Shown here: positions 8,195 through 16,430 of the stretch, in pieces
How positions within the stretch are numbered: position 1 is the first letter of the stretch
How the letters are laid out: each line of letters begins with the position of its first letter
Translations under genes and position numbers: made by a program
Origin: RPQJ01 sp963732375
GTDB taxonomy: Bacteria; Pseudomonadota; Gammaproteobacteria; Steroidobacterales; Steroidobacteraceae
DNA: 64,000 nucleotides
Assembly (NCBI GenBank): GCA_963732375.1
Contig: CAVSZE010000001.1
Coordinates: forward strand, 1 to 64,000
Reading direction: 5' to 3'
Notes under the pieces: model-generated
Databases searched by the model: none
The model's input: the letters and a program-made list of their open reading frames with translations, nothing else
Told to the model about the DNA's origin: nothing

Positions 8195-10258
8195 ATGAGA
8201 GATTTTGAAGCGTCACGTGGCAGCGCCTCTGGCCAAATAGATTCAGGGGCACGCGTCGACTCTGCATTTGTTGAGCGGCTTCGAAGCCTCGCCATCGAGG
8301 CGCTGCATCGAATGTATGTGCCAGCGGAGCATTTGTTTGTATTTCGCCTGCAGCGGGATGGCGATCGCGTCGTTCAACAGGGATTAAGCCCGCGTTATAC
8401 GGCTATTACCCTGCTCGGATTGGCTGGCGAAAGTGCCGAGGTCCAGAGGTCGGTGCTGCATGGTCATGAGCCGCTCGAGGTATGTGGTCAGCTAGTTAAG
8501 TCCGTTCTGGCGGGAAGTAATGTCGGCGACGCGGCTGTGACGCTCTGGGCAGCGTCTATTCTCGGCTTCCAGGGCACCAGTGCTTTGCGTGAACACATGA
8601 TCGAGCTGCAGGCGTTGGATAGGCCATGCCCCAGCGTCGAATTGTCCTGGGTGCTGATGGCATCGTGTGTGGATCCGGCGCTGGTCGAACTGGGATATGC
8701 GAGCAGGGCAGCTAACCGATTGCTTGAGGGTTTCAATGCGACGACAGGTGTATTCCCGCATGTCACGGGAGACAACGGCTCTGGCCTGAGAGGACATGTC
8801 TCGTGTTTTGCCGACTTTGTTTACCCGATTCAGTCTCTGGCCGCATATCACAGTCGTTTCAATGAGCCGCAGGCCCTGGCGGCAGCTGTTCGATGTGCCG
8901 AGCAAGCCTGCCGGACTCAGGGGTCCGAGGGCCAGTGGTGGTGGCATTTCGATCGCCGAACTGGACAGGTATTGGAGCGCTATCCCGTGTACACGGTGCA
9001 CCAGCACGGAATGGGACCGATGGCTTTGTTTGAACTCCAGGAAGCCGGCGGGCCGTCTTATCAGGACGCGATTTCAAGGAGCCTTGAGTGGCAATTGTTT
9101 TCGCCGGAGATCGGCGCTTCAACGATCGATGCGCAGTTCAACCTGATCTGGCGAAAGGTGGCGCGCAGGGAACCGAAGAAGTTGGCCCGCAAAATGCAGG
9201 CAGCGGTCAGCTACCTCCATCCGTCGCTGCGTGTGCCGGCGCTTGATCTGCTAATGCCCGCGGGTTCGGTGGACTACGAGTGCCGTCCTTATGAGTTGGG
9301 GTGGCTGCTCTACGCGTGGCCCGATTCGCGCGCTCGAGGATGGTCCGTCCCAGGTCTGGAAACCTGCCTGATCGCGGCTGCGCAGATGAGTATAGCCACT
9401 GAGAGAATCAATCGGGCCGAAACGGTATTTCGGCGCATTGTTTGGGGAGCGCAAGAGGTCGGATTTCCGCGGACGATTGCGGGCCTGGTGCGCTATGGAC
9501 TGCTATCGCTTCGTGCTCCCGAATACGGGGAAGTGGTTACCAACAGCGCCCACCTGCGTATCTCGTTCCGATACCCAGAGCAGCTGATGCCGCTTATGGT
9601 CGTTTTTCGGGACTTGCTCGACCCGGAACTTGGGATTCTGCCGCAGCTTCTTGGCCCCGGAAAGGTTGCGATGGATGTCGGCGCGTCGATCGGAACGTGG
9701 ACCCTGCCTGCCGCACGAACGGGCGCGCGAGTCTTTGCCTTCGAGCCGGAACCAGACAACGTCAGCACGCTGCGTGAGAATTTGCGACTGAACGGTCTCG
9801 GTGCAAATGTGGTCATTCAAGCATCGGCGCTTGGGAGCGACGATGGCTGGAGTTCGGTTTCGCGGGCTGATCGCCGATACCTCTCCAATGTCCGATTAGC
9901 GACTGAATCGGAGGAGTCAAGTCAGACGCGCGTTCAGTCTCTCGATCACGTCATCGACTGTCTGGAACTGCCACGTGTCGATATCTTGAAGATCAATACT
10001 GCGGGTTGCGAATCTGACGTAATCAGCGGCGCTCGTGAATCCTTCCGCGATGAAAGGATCGGTCTAGCGCTTGTGCTCGACGGATTGGCGGTACGCCCGC
10101 TGCTTGAGGAGTTTCGGGATTATTCGTATGTACTTGGCTTCTACGACGGTCGGAAACGCCAATGGGTCACAGTGCGTGAATCACGCGAGTTCGATGCCCT
10201 GCGACCTGGTCCGTTGAACCGCTACATAATTGTCAAGCACGCCAGCGCAGTCTTGTGA
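8195..10258 (+). CDS. Alpha-helical domain fused to FkbM-type methyltransferase
   Basis: 687-residue two-part protein. Residues about 1-450 are helix-rich and repetitive in style (for example LSPRYTAITLLGLAGE, HQHGMGPMALFELQEAGG), resembling alpha/alpha-toroid proteins such as epimerases or prenyltransferase-like barrels, but I cannot name the family. Residues about 485-680 are an FkbM SAM-dependent methyltransferase: KVAMDVGASIGTWTLPAA is the SAM motif, VFAFEPEPDNVSTLRENL is the acidic motif II, and VDILKINTAGCESDVI matches the conserved D-x-LKID-x-E-G region with changes (N for D, C for E/G). FkbM enzymes O-methylate sugars or polyketides. Start ATG 8195 is chosen over a longer upstream reading that would overlap wecG. 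The altered residues leave activity uncertain. Confidence 0.8.
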   Translation: MRDFEASRGSASGQIDSGARVDSAFVERLRSLAIEALHRMYVPAEHLFVFRLQRDGDRVVQQGLSPRYTAITLLGLAGESAEVQRSVLHGHEPLEVCGQLVKSVLAGSNVGDAAVTLWAASILGFQGTSALREHMIELQALDRPCPSVELSWVLMASCVDPALVELGYASRAANRLLEGFNATTGVFPHVTGDNGSGLRGHVSCFADFVYPIQSLAAYHSRFNEPQALAAAVRCAEQACRTQGSEGQWWWHFDRRTGQVLERYPVYTVHQHGMGPMALFELQEAGGPSYQDAISRSLEWQLFSPEIGASTIDAQFNLIWRKVARREPKKLARKMQAAVSYLHPSLRVPALDLLMPAGSVDYECRPYELGWLLYAWPDSRARGWSVPGLETCLIAAAQMSIATERINRAETVFRRIVWGAQEVGFPRTIAGLVRYGLLSLRAPEYGEVVTNSAHLRISFRYPEQLMPLMVVFRDLLDPELGILPQLLGPGKVAMDVGASIGTWTLPAARTGARVFAFEPEPDNVSTLRENLRLNGLGANVVIQASALGSDDGWSSVSRADRRYLSNVRLATESEESSQTRVQSLDHVIDCLELPRVDILKINTAGCESDVISGARESFRDERIGLALVLDGLAVRPLLEEFRDYSYVLGFYDGRKRQWVTVRESREFDALRPGPLNRYIIVKHASAVL

Positions 10259-10510
10259 GAGCGTGGCTCTGACTACAATGTAACTGCCAATTCAACATGC
10301 GAATTGCCGTGCGCAGTCCTTCTTAGGCAAAAACCCGTCTACCTTTCGGCCGGTATATTTCGGACCGTTCAGGTTCCCGCAGGCTGACCGTCTCTGTTGG
10401 TTGCGTGGTTGTGGTAGCTGAACGGCGAATTCTGCGCATAACTGTCGCCAGTGCCATTGATGAACGCAATTGCCATCAGTCCCTCACATCAACAGGATTG
10501 TCACGATACG

Positions 10511-11623
10511 TCATGGTGTAATGATCTGTCCGGTCCGATCAGGCGTCAGGTCCGTGAGGTTGTAGTCCGCCTTGAAAGGTCCATTGCGGCAGTAGTCCCA
10601 ACGGTTCACGTCTGGGCCAGACGTAGGCCACAAAATGCTGTTCGGGCTCGCCTGCAATGCGGCCTCGGTCTGCACGATGGAGCGACCGTCAGCGTTGTTC
10701 AGCGCCCAATAAATACCGCCGACATCCGGTTTGCTGTGCCCACCCATCTTGTTGCGCAGGAACCTCACATGACGGATGTATCCGGTGGACTGTAGATCCA
10801 CCACAACGTGCATATTCCCACCGTCCAGGAAGCAGTCCTGCACCGTGCATTCATCGACGATTGTTGATCCCCACCACGGGGCAATGTTCACTGCCGAGGT
10901 GGATCCGTTGCTGAACGGAAGGTCCATGATGGTCGAGTTCTTCAGCACAATCCGACTGCCACCGTAGATCTCAACAGCGTCGGTGTGCCCGCCTGATTGC
11001 GGCTTCGTGTGATGGATGTAACTGGAATCCAGCGTAAAGTCGGTGCCGCCATTGAGGCTCATCCCGTTCTCGAACATCGAGATGTTGCAGCGATTAACCG
11101 TGGTGAAACTTCCGCCCTCCGTCAGCACCCCAGTATATCCAGCGGAGCCGGTGGTGCGGATCGTGCAGTCTTCCAAGAGGAAATTACTTCCTCCCTTGAC
11201 CCGTACGCCATAGTCCCCTCCGCCCACCTCAATCAAACACCCGCGGAGGGTGAAGTTGCTGGCACTGACGGCGACGGTCCCGGTGAACTTCTTTCCGGTG
11301 ATCGTCTGACCGTTGTTACTGGTGCCGTAGGTGATCGCACCTTGGGCAACAAGACTCGATTCACTGATTCCCGCTCCAGCGAGGCCTGTGTTGCTAGCAT
11401 TACGAAGTGTGGTTGCACTGTCCGCCCCACAGGTTACATCCGGTACGGCTGCGCCGCCGTCAAGAGAGATTCCGGCAGGTGGGCAGGGCGTCTGTTGTGC
11501 TCGTGCGACGAGAGGACTCAACAGCACCGCTGTCAGGATCTGACGCCTGCCAATTGCCAAATTGCCCCATTCGTTGGCTGAAGGCCTTTGGCTGGCAGCG
11601 GTGCGAAGCTTTCTGTGTGTCAT
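10511..11623 (-). CDS. Secreted right-handed beta-helix protein with Tat-like signal
   Basis: 370 residues. A twin-arginine signal is visible at about residues 26-44 (GRRQILTAVLLSPLVARAQ). The mature part is a parallel beta-helix: short repeated rungs such as ASNFTLRGCLIEVGGGDYG, GGSNFLLEDCTIRTTG, GTDFTLDSSYIHHT and GSRIVLKNSTIMD, rich in N, G, S and T. This fold is used by pectate lyases, alginate epimerases and other polysaccharide-processing enzymes, and HTDAVEIYGGSRIV resembles their surface loops. It is divergent from the wbpD operon and lies among glycan genes, so a role in trimming, modifying or binding the exported polysaccharide is plausible. No catalytic triad can be assigned by eye. 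Confidence 0.75.
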   Translation of the reverse strand: MTHRKLRTAASQRPSANEWGNLAIGRRQILTAVLLSPLVARAQQTPCPPAGISLDGGAAVPDVTCGADSATTLRNASNTGLAGAGISESSLVAQGAITYGTSNNGQTITGKKFTGTVAVSASNFTLRGCLIEVGGGDYGVRVKGGSNFLLEDCTIRTTGSAGYTGVLTEGGSFTTVNRCNISMFENGMSLNGGTDFTLDSSYIHHTKPQSGGHTDAVEIYGGSRIVLKNSTIMDLPFSNGSTSAVNIAPWWGSTIVDECTVQDCFLDGGNMHVVVDLQSTGYIRHVRFLRNKMGGHSKPDVGGIYWALNNADGRSIVQTEAALQASPNSILWPTSGPDVNRWDYCRNGPFKADYNLTDLTPDRTGQIITP

Positions 11624-11951
11624 GATTGGTCCCGGACGGTTTCCACGTACCAGCGTCGCTGGGTCGAGTTCGGATTCTGGATCCTGACACCCCTGCTAGT
11701 CGACTCAGTTGCCGAAATCTGAGTGTTGAATCTCAGTGCTGGGATTACGCGAGGCGGTGTCCCGCGATGCAGCGCCCATTTTGAGCCCTCCCACACGGTC
11801 GTCAAGTCAGGAATCCGATGGGTTCAGGCTGCCCGATTTTCCCTAAAAATCAAGTGCTTCGGTAATGCGAATGGTATGATACACCGTTCTTCACCGTAAG
11901 CTCGCGCACGCTCCGCAAGAGAGCGCAAAAACGGCTCCGGAGGTCATGATC
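11624..11951. promoter_or_regulatory. Divergent intergenic region before the uronic-acid operon
   Basis: 328 bp between the divergent beta-helix gene and the acetyltransferase gene; both promoters should be here. A TATGAT hexamer near 11874 is a possible -10 for the rightward operon, without a convincing -35. A GGAGG at about 11938 sets the ribosome site of the next gene. No repeat, hairpin or RNA gene is evident. Confidence 0.35.
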
Positions 11952-12429
11952 ATGCCGATTGCCGAGTCCGTGCACCTGGGGCAGGACGTAAAGATTTTTC
12001 ACCCCACGCTCGTCAATCTCTACGGATGCACGGTGGGCGACGGTTCCCGGATCGGCGCTTTCGTCGAGATCCAGAAGAACGCGACCGTGGGCGCCCGCTG
12101 CAAGATCTCCTCGCACACGTTCATCTGCGAGGGCGTGGTGATCGAGGACGAGGTCTTCGTCGGCCACGGCGTGATGTTCACGAATGACCGCTTTCCCCGC
12201 GCCACGAACCCTGACGGTAGCCCGCAGTCCGAGGCCGACTGGGCCGTCGAGCCCACGATCGTCGAAGCGGACGGCATCGATCGGTTCCAATGCCACGATC
12301 GTGGCCGGGGTCACGATCGGGGTGGGCGCCCTGGTCGGCGCCGGGGCGGTAGTCACGAAGTCGGTGCCGGACTATGCGATCGTGGCCGGAGTCCCGGCCC
12401 GGGTGATCGGGGACACGCGAAAACGGTAA
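11952..12429 (+). CDS. UDP-amino-sugar N-acetyltransferase, WbpD/WlbB-like (frameshifted)
   Basis: Left-handed beta-helix (hexapeptide repeat) acetyltransferase of about 160 residues after repair. VNLYGCTVGDGSRIGAFVEI, HTFICEGVVIEDEVFVGHGV and MFTNDRFPRATN match WbpD/WlbB enzymes, which acetylate the 3-amino group of UDP-GlcNAc(3N)A. The first frame goes astray after ADWAVEPTIVE near 12273; removing one G gives ERTASIGSNATIVAGVTIG and continues to PARVIGDTRKR with stop at 12429. GGAGG lies 9 nt before ATG 11952, so this start is preferred to ATG 11946. It heads a cluster with a WbpB-like dehydrogenase and a WbpE-like aminotransferase. A single extra base is probably a sequence error, but a real knockout is possible. 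Confidence 0.8.
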
Positions 12430-12497
12430 TACGTCACAGTTTCGCCACGGTGAAGGCTTCAAACTCGATGTGGTCGGTCTAGGTTAGGAGCGAAACC

Positions 12498-13586
12498 GTG
12501 ATTAACGTTGGAGTGGTGGGCTACGGCTACTGGGGGCCGAATCTCGTGCGAAATTTCGCCGAGACCCCGGGGATGAACCTCGCGGCCGTGACGGACCTCG
12601 ATCCCAAGAAGCTCGAGGTGGTCAAGAAGCGCTTCCCTGCGGTCAAGACCACGACCGACTACCAGGAGCTGCTGGACGACCCGGGCATCGACGCGATCGC
12701 GATCGCGACGCCGGTCAATACGCACTTCACGCTGGGCATGGCTGCACTGAAGGCCGGCAAGCACCTCTGGCTCGAGAAGCCGATGACCGAGACATCCGAC
12801 CAGGCACGCCAACTGGTCGAGGAGGCCGAGAAGCGCAAGCTGGTGCTGCTGGTGGATCACACGTTCATCTACACCGGTGCCGTGCGCAAGATCGGCGAGA
12901 TCATCCGCGCAGGCGACCTGGGTGAGATGCTCTACTACGATTCGACCCGCATCAACCTGGGCCTTTTCCAGCGCGACGTCAGCGTGATCTCCGACCTCGC
13001 GGTGCATGATTTCGCAATCCTCGATTTCCTGCTGGGCGAGCACCCGGCGGCGGTCTCCGCGAGCGGCATCAACCACTTCCCGGGTACCCCCGAGAACCTC
13101 GCCTACATCACGCTCTTCTACGACTCCGGCATGATCGCCCACCTCAACGTGAGTTGGCTCGCGCCGGTCAAGGTCCGGGGCATCCTGATCGGCGGCAGCC
13201 AGAAGATGATTGCCTACGACGACCTCGAGCCCAGCGAGAAGGTAAAGGTCTACGACAAGGGCGTCAGCTTCACCGACGACCCGGCGCAGATCCAGGAGAT
13301 GCGCGTCGGCTACCGCACGGGCGACATGTGGGCGCCCAAGCTGGTCGGCACCGAGGCGCTGCGCGTCGAGGGCGAGCATTTCGTCGACTGCATCAAGAAT
13401 GCCAAGGCACCGCAGACGGACGGCAAGCTCGGGCTGCGCGTGGTCGAGGTGATCGAGGCCGCCACGAACTCGATGCGAGGCCGGGGCGAAGTCGTCTACG
13501 TGCAGCGCGATGCCAGTGATCGGCGCCAGTCCAAGGCGCCGCGCCGGAAATACGACAACGGCCAGCGCACGGCCCAGGCGAAGTAA
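12498..13586 (+). CDS. Gfo/Idh/MocA-family sugar dehydrogenase, WbpB/WlbA-like
   Basis: 362 residues with an N-terminal NAD-binding Rossmann fold (VGVVGYGYWGPNLVRNF), the family motif LEKPMTET with the conserved lysine near residue 95, and a C-terminal alpha/beta domain with the HDFAILDFLLGE histidine region. Enzymes of this type oxidise the 3-position of UDP-GlcNAcA, supplying the ketone for transamination in 2,3-diacetamido-uronic acid synthesis. Genes for the acetyltransferase and aminotransferase flank it, which supports this assignment. GGAG is found just upstream of GTG/ATG 12498. The C-terminal tail (after about residue 335) is basic and poorly conserved. The specific substrate is inferred from context. 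Confidence 0.88.
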   Translation: MINVGVVGYGYWGPNLVRNFAETPGMNLAAVTDLDPKKLEVVKKRFPAVKTTTDYQELLDDPGIDAIAIATPVNTHFTLGMAALKAGKHLWLEKPMTETSDQARQLVEEAEKRKLVLLVDHTFIYTGAVRKIGEIIRAGDLGEMLYYDSTRINLGLFQRDVSVISDLAVHDFAILDFLLGEHPAAVSASGINHFPGTPENLAYITLFYDSGMIAHLNVSWLAPVKVRGILIGGSQKMIAYDDLEPSEKVKVYDKGVSFTDDPAQIQEMRVGYRTGDMWAPKLVGTEALRVEGEHFVDCIKNAKAPQTDGKLGLRVVEVIEAATNSMRGRGEVVYVQRDASDRRQSKAPRRKYDNGQRTAQAK

Positions 13587-13625
13587 GCCGGGCGCCACGC
13601 GACCATCATTCCCAAGGAGCCCAAC

Positions 13626-14744
13626 GTGATTCCTTTCGTAGACCTGAAGGCCCAGTACGCGAGCATCAAGACCGAGGTCAATGCCGCGATCCAGGGCATC
13701 CTCGACTCCTGCCAGTTCACGCTCGGCAGCGAGGTGGCCAAGTTCGAAGAGGAGTTCGCTGCCTATTCGGGCGCGAAACTCGGTGTCGGCGTCAATACCG
13801 GCACCAGCGCGCTGCACATGGCGCTGCTCGCGGCCGACATTGGCCCGGGCGACGAGGTGATCACGGTGCCGTTCACGTTCGTGGCCACGGTGGCCGCGAT
13901 CTACTACACGGGCGCAACGCCCGTGCTGGTGGACATCGACCCGCGCAGCTTCACGATGGACCCTGCTGCGGTCGAGGCCGCGATCACGCCGCGCACCAGG
14001 GCAATCATGCCGGTGCATCTCTACGGCCAGTGCGCCGACATGGACCCGATCCTCGCCATCGCCCGCAAGCACAAGCTGCTGGTGATCGAGGACGCTGCCC
14101 AGGCGCACGGCGCGGAGTACAAGGGCCGCCGGGCCGGCAGCATGGGCGACATGGGGTGCTTCAGCTTCTACCCCGGCAAGAACCTCGGCGCTTATGGCGA
14201 AGGCGGCATGGTCGTTACTGACAACGCCGAGTACGCGCGCAAGATCCGCATGCTGCGCGACTGGGGCGCGGAGAAGAAATACGAGCACGTCCTCAAGGGC
14301 TACAACTTCCGGATGGAGGGCATCCAGGGGGCGGTGCTGCGCGTCAAGCTGCGCTACCTCGAGGGCTGGACCGAGGGCCGCCGCGCAGCGGCGGCACGTT
14401 ACGACCGGGCACTCGCCGGCAGCGGCGTGCCCACGCCGGAGGCGCTGGCCCTCAATCGGCACGTCTATCACATCTATGCGATCCGTACGGCGGAGCGGAA
14501 GGCTTGGATGGACGCTCTGGGCGCGCAAGGCATCCAGAGCGGCATCCATTACCCGATCCCGGTGCACCTGCTGCCTGCGTATGCCGATCTTGGTTACAAG
14601 GCGGGCCAGTTCCCGCACTCCGAACAGGCGGCGAACGAGGTCATGTCTCTGCCAATGTTCCCGGAGCTGACCGCGGCGCAGACAGATGAGGTCAGCGCCG
14701 CCATACGCGGCCTCGCGGCTGGACGGGTCGCAAGAACGGCTTGA
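13626..14744 (+). CDS. DegT/DnrJ/EryC1 aminotransferase, WbpE/WlbC-like
   Basis: 372-residue PLP-dependent sugar aminotransferase. It shows the DegT N-terminus (MIPFVDLKAQYASIK), GVNTGTSALHMAL for phosphate binding, VIEDAAQAHGAEY with the aspartate that contacts the PLP nitrogen, and SFYPGKNLGAYGEGG, where K is the expected Schiff-base lysine (about residue 186). In the WbpB-E-D pathway this enzyme transfers an amino group from glutamate to the 3-keto uronic acid. AAGGAGCCC precedes the start ATG 13626 (actual codon GTG/ATG context is clear). Forty bases separate it from the dehydrogenase, so one transcript is likely. Confidence 0.92.
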   Translation: MIPFVDLKAQYASIKTEVNAAIQGILDSCQFTLGSEVAKFEEEFAAYSGAKLGVGVNTGTSALHMALLAADIGPGDEVITVPFTFVATVAAIYYTGATPVLVDIDPRSFTMDPAAVEAAITPRTRAIMPVHLYGQCADMDPILAIARKHKLLVIEDAAQAHGAEYKGRRAGSMGDMGCFSFYPGKNLGAYGEGGMVVTDNAEYARKIRMLRDWGAEKKYEHVLKGYNFRMEGIQGAVLRVKLRYLEGWTEGRRAAAARYDRALAGSGVPTPEALALNRHVYHIYAIRTAERKAWMDALGAQGIQSGIHYPIPVHLLPAYADLGYKAGQFPHSEQAANEVMSLPMFPELTAAQTDEVSAAIRGLAAGRVARTA

Positions 14745-14774
14745 ACGGCGAGTCCAGATTGAACCACGACTGCC

Positions 14775-15407
14775 ATGGCGACCCAGGTACCCGTGCCGCT
14801 GCTGATTTTTCCCTGCAACGGGAACGCGGTCGAGGCGCTCGATTGCCTGGGTGATGCCCATCGACTGGTCGGCTTTGTCGACGACACGCCGGCCAAGCAG
14901 GGCACTTTGACTTTCGGTCATCGGGTGCTGCCGCGGACAGCGCTCCAGGAGCACGGCTCGGCGAATGTGCTGGCGGTGCCGGGAAGTCCTGCGTCCTTTC
15001 GCGGCCGGCGCGCATTGATCGAGGGCCTCGGCGTGGACTTGGACCGATACGCACGCGTGATTCACCCGAGCGCGCAGGTTTCACCGCTGGCCCAGATCGG
15101 TCGCAACGTACTCGTGATGGCGGGCGTCGTGATCACGAGCAACGCGGTGATTGGTGACCATGTCTGCATCCTTCCGAACTCGGTGATTCACCACGACGTG
15201 ATCATCGGCGACTGGACGCTGGTCGGATCCGGCGTATTGCTGGCCGGAGGCGTCACCGTGGGGCAGAACTGCTACATCGGTAGCGGCGCTACGGTGATGA
15301 ACGGTGTCGAGATCGGCGAGCGGGCCTTGATCGGCCTTGGCAGCAACGTGATCCGAAGCGTGGCGGCCGAATCGACGGTGGCCGGGAACCCGGCTCGGAA
15401 GATCTGA
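14775..15407 (+). CDS. NeuD/PglD-type sugar O/N-acyltransferase
   Basis: 210 residues: an N-terminal small Rossmann-like domain (LIFPCNGNAVEALDCLG, LVGFVDDTPAKQG) and a C-terminal left-handed beta-helix with hexapeptide repeats (VIHPSAQVSPLAQIGRNVLV, VMAGVVITSNAVIGDHVCI, SVIHHDVIIGDWTLVGSGV). The histidine pair in NSVIHHDVIIGD corresponds to the catalytic base of PglD/NeuD enzymes. These acetylate UDP-amino sugars or sialic acids using acetyl-CoA. It lies 30 bp after the aminotransferase. The substrate is presumably one of the amino sugars made in this locus; which one cannot be told. Confidence 0.88.
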   Translation: MATQVPVPLLIFPCNGNAVEALDCLGDAHRLVGFVDDTPAKQGTLTFGHRVLPRTALQEHGSANVLAVPGSPASFRGRRALIEGLGVDLDRYARVIHPSAQVSPLAQIGRNVLVMAGVVITSNAVIGDHVCILPNSVIHHDVIIGDWTLVGSGVLLAGGVTVGQNCYIGSGATVMNGVEIGERALIGLGSNVIRSVAAESTVAGNPARKI

Positions 15408-15455
15408 TTGCCCCGGTGAATTACGGCCGCAGAGTGCGGCGAGAGAGATGCACGA

Positions 15456-16430
15456 ATGAAGATTGACGGTTCCCGGATTCTCGTTACTGGCGGATGCGGG
15501 CTGGTGGGCTCGACCACGATCGACCTGCTGCTGCGTGACCATGCGCCGGAGCAGATCGTGATCGTCGACAACCTGAGCCGCGGCACGCTCGCGAACGTCA
15601 GTGAAATATTGAAGGACCCACGCGTGATCTTGCTGCGTGAGGACATTCGTGACGTACAGGCCATGCACAAGGCAAGCCAGGGCATGGACGCGGTCATTCA
15701 CATGGCGACTTTGCGAATCACTGCATGCGCCGCCGAACCGCGCGAAGCACTCGAGGTCATGTGCGATGGCAGCTACACGGTGCTGGAAGCTGCCCAGGCC
15801 GCGGGTGTGAAGAAGGTAGTCGCCGCATCCTCGGCGTCAATCTATGGCCTGGCAGATGCGTTCCCAACCAGGGAGGACCACCATCCCTACAACAACCGCA
15901 CCTGGTATGGCGCCAGCAAGATCATGCTCGAGGGCCTGCTGCGGTCATTCAACGACATGTACGGCCTGCCTTACGTTGCGCTGCGCTATTTCAACGTCTA
16001 CGGGCCGCGGATGGACATCCACGGCAAGTACACGGAGGTTCTCATCCGCTGGATGGAACGCATCTCCGCCGGGCAATCGCCGCTGATACTGGGTGATGGT
16101 ACCGCCACGATGGATTTCGTCTACATCGACGACGTGGCCCGGTCGAACATCGCGGCACTCGAGTCCGACGTGTCCGACGAGGTGTTCAACGTCGCCAGTG
16201 GTACCGAGACCAGCCTCAACCAGCTTGCGGCGGCATTGCTCAGCGTGATGGGTTCCAGCCTCAGCCCCGAGTACGGTCCTGAGCGCAAGGTGAATCCTGT
16301 GTCGCGCCGTCTGGCAGATACCGCCAAGGCCGAGCGCATGCTCGGCTTCCGGGCCGAGGTTGGCCTCGAAGACGGGTTGGCACGACTCGTTGAATGGTGG
16401 CGCGCGAACCGCGACCGGGTGCACACATGA
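15456..16430 (+). CDS. NAD-dependent sugar epimerase/dehydratase
   Basis: 324-residue extended short-chain dehydrogenase. The cofactor motif is ILVTGGCGLVGSTT (a G-x-x-G-x-x-G variant). The catalytic region has ASSASIYG and WYGASKIMLEGLLRSF, giving the Y-x-x-x-K pair. ALRYFNVYGPRMD and DFVYIDDVARSNIAAL are typical of UDP-glucose 4-epimerase-like enzymes. It precedes an aminotransferase whose ATG overlaps its stop, so a paired dehydrating or epimerising step followed by transamination is suggested. It could be a UDP-GlcNAc 4-epimerase or a 4,6-dehydratase; sequence alone does not decide. Confidence 0.88.
   Translation: MKIDGSRILVTGGCGLVGSTTIDLLLRDHAPEQIVIVDNLSRGTLANVSEILKDPRVILLREDIRDVQAMHKASQGMDAVIHMATLRITACAAEPREALEVMCDGSYTVLEAAQAAGVKKVVAASSASIYGLADAFPTREDHHPYNNRTWYGASKIMLEGLLRSFNDMYGLPYVALRYFNVYGPRMDIHGKYTEVLIRWMERISAGQSPLILGDGTATMDFVYIDDVARSNIAALESDVSDEVFNVASGTETSLNQLAAALLSVMGSSLSPEYGPERKVNPVSRRLADTAKAERMLGFRAEVGLEDGLARLVEWWRANRDRVHT

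Noticed and set aside
12459..15065. 868-residue minus-strand open reading across the wbpB/wbpE/neuD genes
   Set aside because: It is an artefact of high GC: it runs antisense to three genes with clear family motifs, has an Arg/His/Asp/Val-rich composition typical of antisense frames, and shows no domain.
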